Part shown: positions 58,814-64,000 of the stretch, in pieces
Layout of the letters: each line of letters opens with the position of its first letter
How positions within the stretch are numbered: position 1 is the stretch's first letter
Assembly (NCBI GenBank): GCA_024704765.1
Contig: JAKMXF010000011.1
Location: forward strand, 1 to 64,000
Direction: 5' to 3'
Length of the DNA: 64,000 nt
DNA from: Oopsacas minuta
Taxonomy: Eukaryota > Porifera > Hexactinellida > Lyssacinosida > Leucopsacidae
Made by a program: the position numbers and the translations under genes
Notes under the pieces: generated by a model
What the model was told of the DNA's origin: nothing
Seen by the model: the letters and a program-made list of their open reading frames with translations, nothing else
Database searches by the model: none

Positions 58814-59464
58814 CTGTTGTATGACAGAACAATTACCATGACAGAATAATTACCTCGTATTAGTATAACCATGGATATTTATCCATGACAGTTCAACTAC
58901 TTTTGGCAATATACTACTGTTTCACTATGTTTTCGCAACAATTTCAGTCCCAATATCAAGATTAGGCTTAGATTCTTATTCTAAAATTCGTAACCATACA
59001 TCTACTGCACTTCTCATACAATTTCCAGTCCAGCTAATAATATTTTAATGGGTGAGTTTGAGAGTTAAGAGAGAGATACTATAGTACAGTGGAGTGCCCC
59101 AAAACGGGCACTCTGACAAGCAGACAACCCTTCTATAATGAACAAAGGTCATGTCCCTAACGGGTCCGTAATTCGGAGATTACACTATATACCCCTGAAT
59201 AAATAATTACTGTTCATTATTTTCGAACAGAATTTAGAGACTAGAAATTTATTAAAATAGTATTAAATAGTAGTGAATATAGTCGGAAAGTTAGTTTAAA
59301 ATAAGGAATCTAAGCCTAATCTTGATTTGGAACTGAATTTGTTGGGAAGTCCTAATAAACAGAGTTAATTGCCAAAAGTAGTTGAATTGTTATGGATAAT
59401 TATCCATGGTTATAGAAATATAAGGTAGTTATTCAGTCATGGTAGTCGTTCTGTCATACAACAG
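58814..59464. mobile_element. foldback MITE with ~190-bp arms
   Basis: The ends are CTGTTGTATGACAGAAC and its inverse, flanked by TA (58812-58813, 59465-59466). The arms match far inward: TAACCATGGATA-TTATCCAT, CAACTACTTTTGGCAAT, TCAAGATTAGGCTTAGATTC. The centre contains a further small element at 59087-59187. Confidence 0.87.
59087..59187. mobile_element. small pogo-like MITE nested in the foldback
   Basis: About 101 bp starting CAGTGGAGTGCCCCAAAACG and ending AATTCGGAGATTACACTA, TA on both sides (59085-59086, 59188-59189). The inverted match is imperfect (CAGTGGAG versus TAGTGTAATCTCCG). The CAGTGGA start recalls the MITE at 11507. Confidence 0.5.
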
Positions 59465-59466
59465 TA

Positions 59467-62400
59467 AGAAAATTTTGGAATTGTTGAAAGAAAGTTAGAA
59501 TGGGAACTATAATACGTATGATAATCTGGCTTCCTATACGTAAATGTGTGATAGTTTTTCAAATTAGTCATATTACAGATTTACAATAGATATTATTGAA
59601 GATTAATTAAATACAAAGTATATAGAATAAAAAAGTCTCAATTATTAGCGACCCCCTAGTTTTTATAGCAATTAATTATAGAATACAAAATAAAGTATCT
59701 GTAAATTTTGAGGTGACTCTGTTAACAATAAACCTGCAGCATTAAATTCCAAGTTTGAGCTCGTGATTCCGAAAAAATTGAAAAATTATCGATTTTTTAG
59801 AAAATCGATGTGGATAATAATTTTCAGTATTTATGGATAATATTGATATTATGGAAACGTCCTCGTCGCAGCTATCGATTGTTATCAAAATATAACAGTT
59901 TGAGTTTGATTTTGGATATCAAATATCAATTTGAACAGACCATACTTTTGTAAAATGATACTCAACCCTTCCACCGTAACTCTGACTCCAACTTTGAATA
60001 CTTGTATCTCCCAGAGTTTTGGAATTTTTGATGAAATTTAATTTACATAAACGTTCATGTGTCACAGATATAGACAAAAGAATTCAGAGTCAAATTTTCA
60101 CCTTTAAGTTGTCTTTTCTAATAGAGAAGCGACCCTACTCGTCATGTCACGAAAGTTAACAAAAACTTAAAGAAAAGATATTTTATAAACGTCCAACACT
60201 CTTCTACCAAATGCTATAATTTTCGGGTAAATCTGATGAATATAAGTAGGAAAATTAGCGATTGAACTAACCCTGTCCGAATATCCTACCAACTTCACAG
60301 TCGTAAATGAAACTGATGCAAAATGCCAGAATGCTTAGAAAAGTGATGTAGGCGAATTCGGATATGGAGGTTTCTAGATATGCAGTCAGTTTCACATGAA
60401 GACGATAGATTGGTAAAGATTAGGTTTATTATAGACTTAGTTAAATTCAAACCGAATAGAATTCCAAAAATTCATACTTTCACCACAGTTTATGCAGACT
60501 CGGCTAATCTTTGATGCTTTTTTCGGGTTTTGAATTCAGAAATTAAGTAAAATTGAAAATAAATCAATAAATGACACAATTGGCATACAAGAAAATCTGT
60601 GGTGATCAAATACTTTTGTTCATAAATTGTATATCTACTGAATTGATGCCATTTCTAGATGAGTCGAAACCAAAATATTCATAAAATAGAATAGTCTGCA
60701 TCGAAATGGAGGATATTTAATGAGTCATCAATTTGATAAGAAAATCAACAATCCCAGGTTTAAAAGGATATTGAATCTTAATCATACCGACGTTGACCAA
60801 AGAGCGCCAGTTTTGCATTCCCGCTTGCACTTCGCGGTATTGTTATCAAATAATTCCAGCGCTTCGGATCCCACTCGCGCTCTTGTTTCAATAATATTAT
60901 CGCTTCCATATTTTCATCCACATAAAATTGATCCCCGCTTGTTTTAAGTTTGCCCTGATTTCGCAACCAAGGCCTACGCGAGGTCTACGGTATTACGTAG
61001 AGTATTTAGAGCGCTAGACATATTTTGGCGCTCTGCCTAGTACGCGCTCCGAACTCTTTTATTTAGAAAATCACTGAATAATACAGTTATCAAAATTGAC
61101 CTATTTATGTTTTCTAGGGCTAATAGAAGTAATAACTTGACAAGTGGAATGTGTGTGCAATTTCCAGAAGGAAATTTCTCAATTCTCGGGAGACCACATA
61201 TTGTCCTCCAAATTATTTGAACTTTAAGATATATATATTTCGAAACACAAGAAACAAAAATCTACTCCAAGGAAGGATCCCAATTATTGTTATTTTTCGC
61301 AAGTTAATGGATAGAGTATATGTATTACCAAGAAAGTAATGTACAGTGAGCTTAAAGCTACAATATTATTGATTTCAGTAATACAAATTATTCCCCAAAT
61401 GTAAGACTCTCCTACTAATACTGTAATTCAAACAAAATTAGCATGCACTCATATAAATATGATTCGGTGTATTGTCAAATGTAGTTTATAGATAAGGTCA
61501 TCTGTTCACCAAGAGATATAAGCCTCATCAGATGAAACGCGCATAGACATTAGAATCTACAATCAGGAAGATAAACCAGATTTGTATAGGTTTACACAAA
61601 TGCATTCTTTACTAACATAGCTTGTTCCTCTAGGTTAATATATTTATTTCCAGTAGCTGTGGATGATGAGGAATTCCTCCCAACGTATCTAAAATGAAAG
61701 ATGAATGAATATAGCAGCATCTTAACACAATAGAGGGCATCAGTTATACCAATATTTATAAGGCTATAGACAGAGGATTGAGAGTAGAATATAACAAATT
61801 AATTCCACATTTTTATCATTTTATCATTGAAAACAATTATCAGCGATTAAATCCAGTTTCTAGTATATTGATTCGATTGCTTAAAAATACGAAAATTAGC
61901 ATAAAATATTACCAATAGAGACAGAGAGATTGATAATTCTTTAATCTAATAATTGGCATGAATTGAATTGTACGTAAATATAGTATAAAGCGCTGAAAAA
62001 TTGAGATTCTGTTAGTGTAATAGAGTATGATAATACATAATTGAACCATCCAGACTATATCAATACATTAAAAAGGTGAATATATGTGTGTGTAATATAT
62101 AACTAAATATATATGTCGCAGTGTAGAACAGTGGGATAGGTTGGTTTAGGGGGCTTTGGTTCAAAATTATGTGCCGGCGCTATCACTTCAAACTCAAATT
62201 CGCATTATCAGGGATTATTGGGCATGGATCAGTAAATTTTTGGCTTTCTGTAAGTGCACAATACTAATTTACAATACTATTGAGTAAATTATATATAAAT
62301 ATAATTAAACCATAATAACAAATTTCCTAACAGATCAATATCATTTTAAGAATGATTTCCGTCTCAAACAATCCTACACTTGCTAAAAGCAATCAATAAA

Positions 62401-64000
62401 GCGAATAATGATAAATCGACTGATAAAAACACAAAATAATGTAGGAAAGTCTGCGAAAATAATTGTTCAATCTTTACTCGATATGCGTTATCAGAAATTT
62501 TCACTATTCCAACTAGATTATATTCAGATTCTAACAGGAATTCGGTTTTTGGCAAAACATTCGATTTCTGAATTTTTGCCGTAGTATTTTTGCCTCCTTG
62601 TAATTGCTTCTTTCTCCTTAATACTATTCAATTACTATGTTTTTGCAACATTGATTATGTTAAAGTGCAGTTTTAATGTTTGTTTTAAGGGATATTTCGT
62701 TAGCTTTCTTTTTCTTTTTCATGTGTTAAGTGATAATAATTCTTGATTTCAAGTGGAATATAAATTGATCAAAAATGATAACTATTGTTCATTGTTTAGT
62801 TATTATACCTAACATAATGATTTATGTTGGAGAGCAGAAACTCCGGTTTCGGATGTATCTTGAAAAGGATTTCAGTAGTAACAGGGATATGAATTGATGG
62901 TAGAAATAGTGAATAATGCATATGAATTGATGGTAGAAATAGTGAAAAATGCAACATCATCAAGTATTGTGAACCATGGCGTAAAATCAAGAGTAGTCTG
63001 TTCAAAATTTCAGGAAATAGTGAATTCTCATTATGATTAAGGTACTGCCTGACTATAAATAGTATTACGATGGGCCAAATTTACAGACATATATACTACT
63101 AAAACGCGATTAATCTATAAACATATGTTAGGTGCTCCATTTGACTCTTTGTTAGAAAACGCTATCGTTTTCCCTTTTTATGTCCTAAATACAATATTGA
63201 TTCATCAAGTAAAAGATAAAAGGGATCAAATAGAGTTAGTGATACTACTATGAATCTTTGTAATGGTGCTAGTTTCTCTACTTGATGTCCGGTTTTCATC
63301 CTAATAGGAGAACATTATAGTATTTCAAAGATAGTGATATGAAAACTTGGATTTTAGTAGTTTGAGGGTGGTTTTATGTCGGATACTAATATCTTTGGTA
63401 GCTAATTGGGTACTATAGAAGATATTAGCGAAAACAGTTGAGATATGGACTAGTCTCATAAAGCATATTTTGAAAATACTTAAACAATAAATTCCAAAAT
63501 GTAAACGAAAATAAACCAAAAAGAATTATTAAGCGAAAAAGAATCACTTCCAAACTACTCAATTTCAAATTTCAGATCTCTTTCAATGAAAAAACAAAAT
63601 AACTCTGCAAATTTGGATGAAAAACAGATATTTTGAATGAGGCATTCCATGTTAATTCAAAGAGAAATATAATTCTCCTAAAAATATTTGGAATTTGCAT
63701 ATTACAACCTGTAGATCTTGTAATAATACCCTGAAACTTTGACATTTCAATCACTTCATAAAGTCAGGTTATGCCACTTTTGTATCCTGTTTTATTGTAT
63801 ATTTTAGATCCTAGAAACTTAATGCTTTTAGTTAAAACTTGATAATTATCAGGGCAGCAGTATTTGTTTGGATATTTTACCGCCTCCCTTGAAAATTTAT
63901 TTTTCTTCGGAGTGTCGGAAAATTTTCTACACATAGGTTTTTTGATTGGATTCAACCAAACTTGACCAAAAGTTAGTCTATTAGTAGAAATATAATACCT
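59467..64000. other. non-coding AT-rich tail of the window
   Basis: No gene is recognised. A perfect small hairpin (ATCGATTTT, TTAG loop, AAAATCGAT) lies at about 59788-59810. GC-richer sequence at 60790-61060 holds a minus-strand frame (60966-60778) without a known motif. A fragment at 60602-60635 (TCAAATACTTTTGT followed by TCATAAATTGTATA) resembles the terminus of the MITE at 49011. All frames near 61-64 kb are short and look like chance. Confidence 0.45.
62887..62953. repeat. 33-bp tandem duplication
   Basis: ATATGAATTGATGGTAGAAA plus TAGTGAATAATGC occurs twice in direct succession, with one difference (AAATGC) in the second copy. Confidence 0.9.

Noticed and set aside
60600-61060. A transposon terminus similar to the MITE at 49011 plus a short coding frame
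   Set aside because: The similarity covers only about 30 bases, no partner end is visible and the frame has no motif.
57279-64000. Retrotransposon or endogenous viral remnants in the terminal spacer
   Set aside because: No reverse-transcriptase, integrase or long-terminal-repeat signal could be seen in any frame.

Overview
The window is AT-rich eukaryotic DNA that consists almost entirely of DNA transposons, many inserted into one another, with one apparently intact host gene. There is no bacterial operon structure. Spliced transposase reading frames, single-exon Tc1/mariner genes and a P-like/Transib/hAT/Harbinger/MULE mixture point to an animal. An arthropod, and perhaps a copepod such as a sea louse, is my inference from general similarity and not from a search. 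I saw no reverse-transcriptase, tRNA, rRNA or CRISPR signal.

Layout. 1-5.6 kb: a decayed P-element-like transposase, cut by a mariner (1881-3189) and a Tc1 (3192-4524) that share one TA dinucleotide. 5.6-10.5 kb: non-coding, with a 1.06-kb foldback. 10.5-12 kb: a secreted NHL-repeat gene on the minus strand with a MITE abutting its start codon. 12-14.6 kb: mostly blank, with a possible PHD-finger remnant. 14.6-17.2 kb: a BED-type hAT. 17.4-20.4 kb: RAG1-like/Transib transposon A. 22.8-24.7 kb: a 141-bp tandem repeat split by a DD37D element. 25.2-28 kb: a two-gene PIF/Harbinger element.

29.6-40.5 kb is a four-element nest. A Mutator-like transposase gene (MULE) is split by RAG1-like transposon C (30317-38293). 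C is itself split by RAG1-like transposon B (31051-34417) and by a DD37D element with an intact transposase (36343-37655). B and C begin with CACAGTGG, which contains the V(D)J recombination heptamer. Each is flanked by a 5-bp near-duplication. A has CACAGTGG/CACAATGG ends and a perfect AATAA duplication. Their degraded proteins keep the RAG1/Transib signatures: DGLDGSG, DGKMA, HKLLAH and SEEGxExxNK.

40.8-47.7 kb: a Tc1 element, then a DD37D element containing a full-length P-like transposon (43949-47573) with terminal repeats of about 160 bp. 48.6-50.4 kb: a foldback inside a foldback. 51.8-57.3 kb: a ZMYM1-type hAT fragment, a transposase-OTU protease fusion relic, and a ZBED5-like hAT with an 8-bp duplication. 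57.3-64 kb: mostly blank AT-rich sequence with a nested MITE (58814-59464).

The elements do not form a pathway. Their order of insertion can be read from the nesting, and only the DD37D transposase at 36.5 kb and the NHL gene have uninterrupted reading frames of convincing length.
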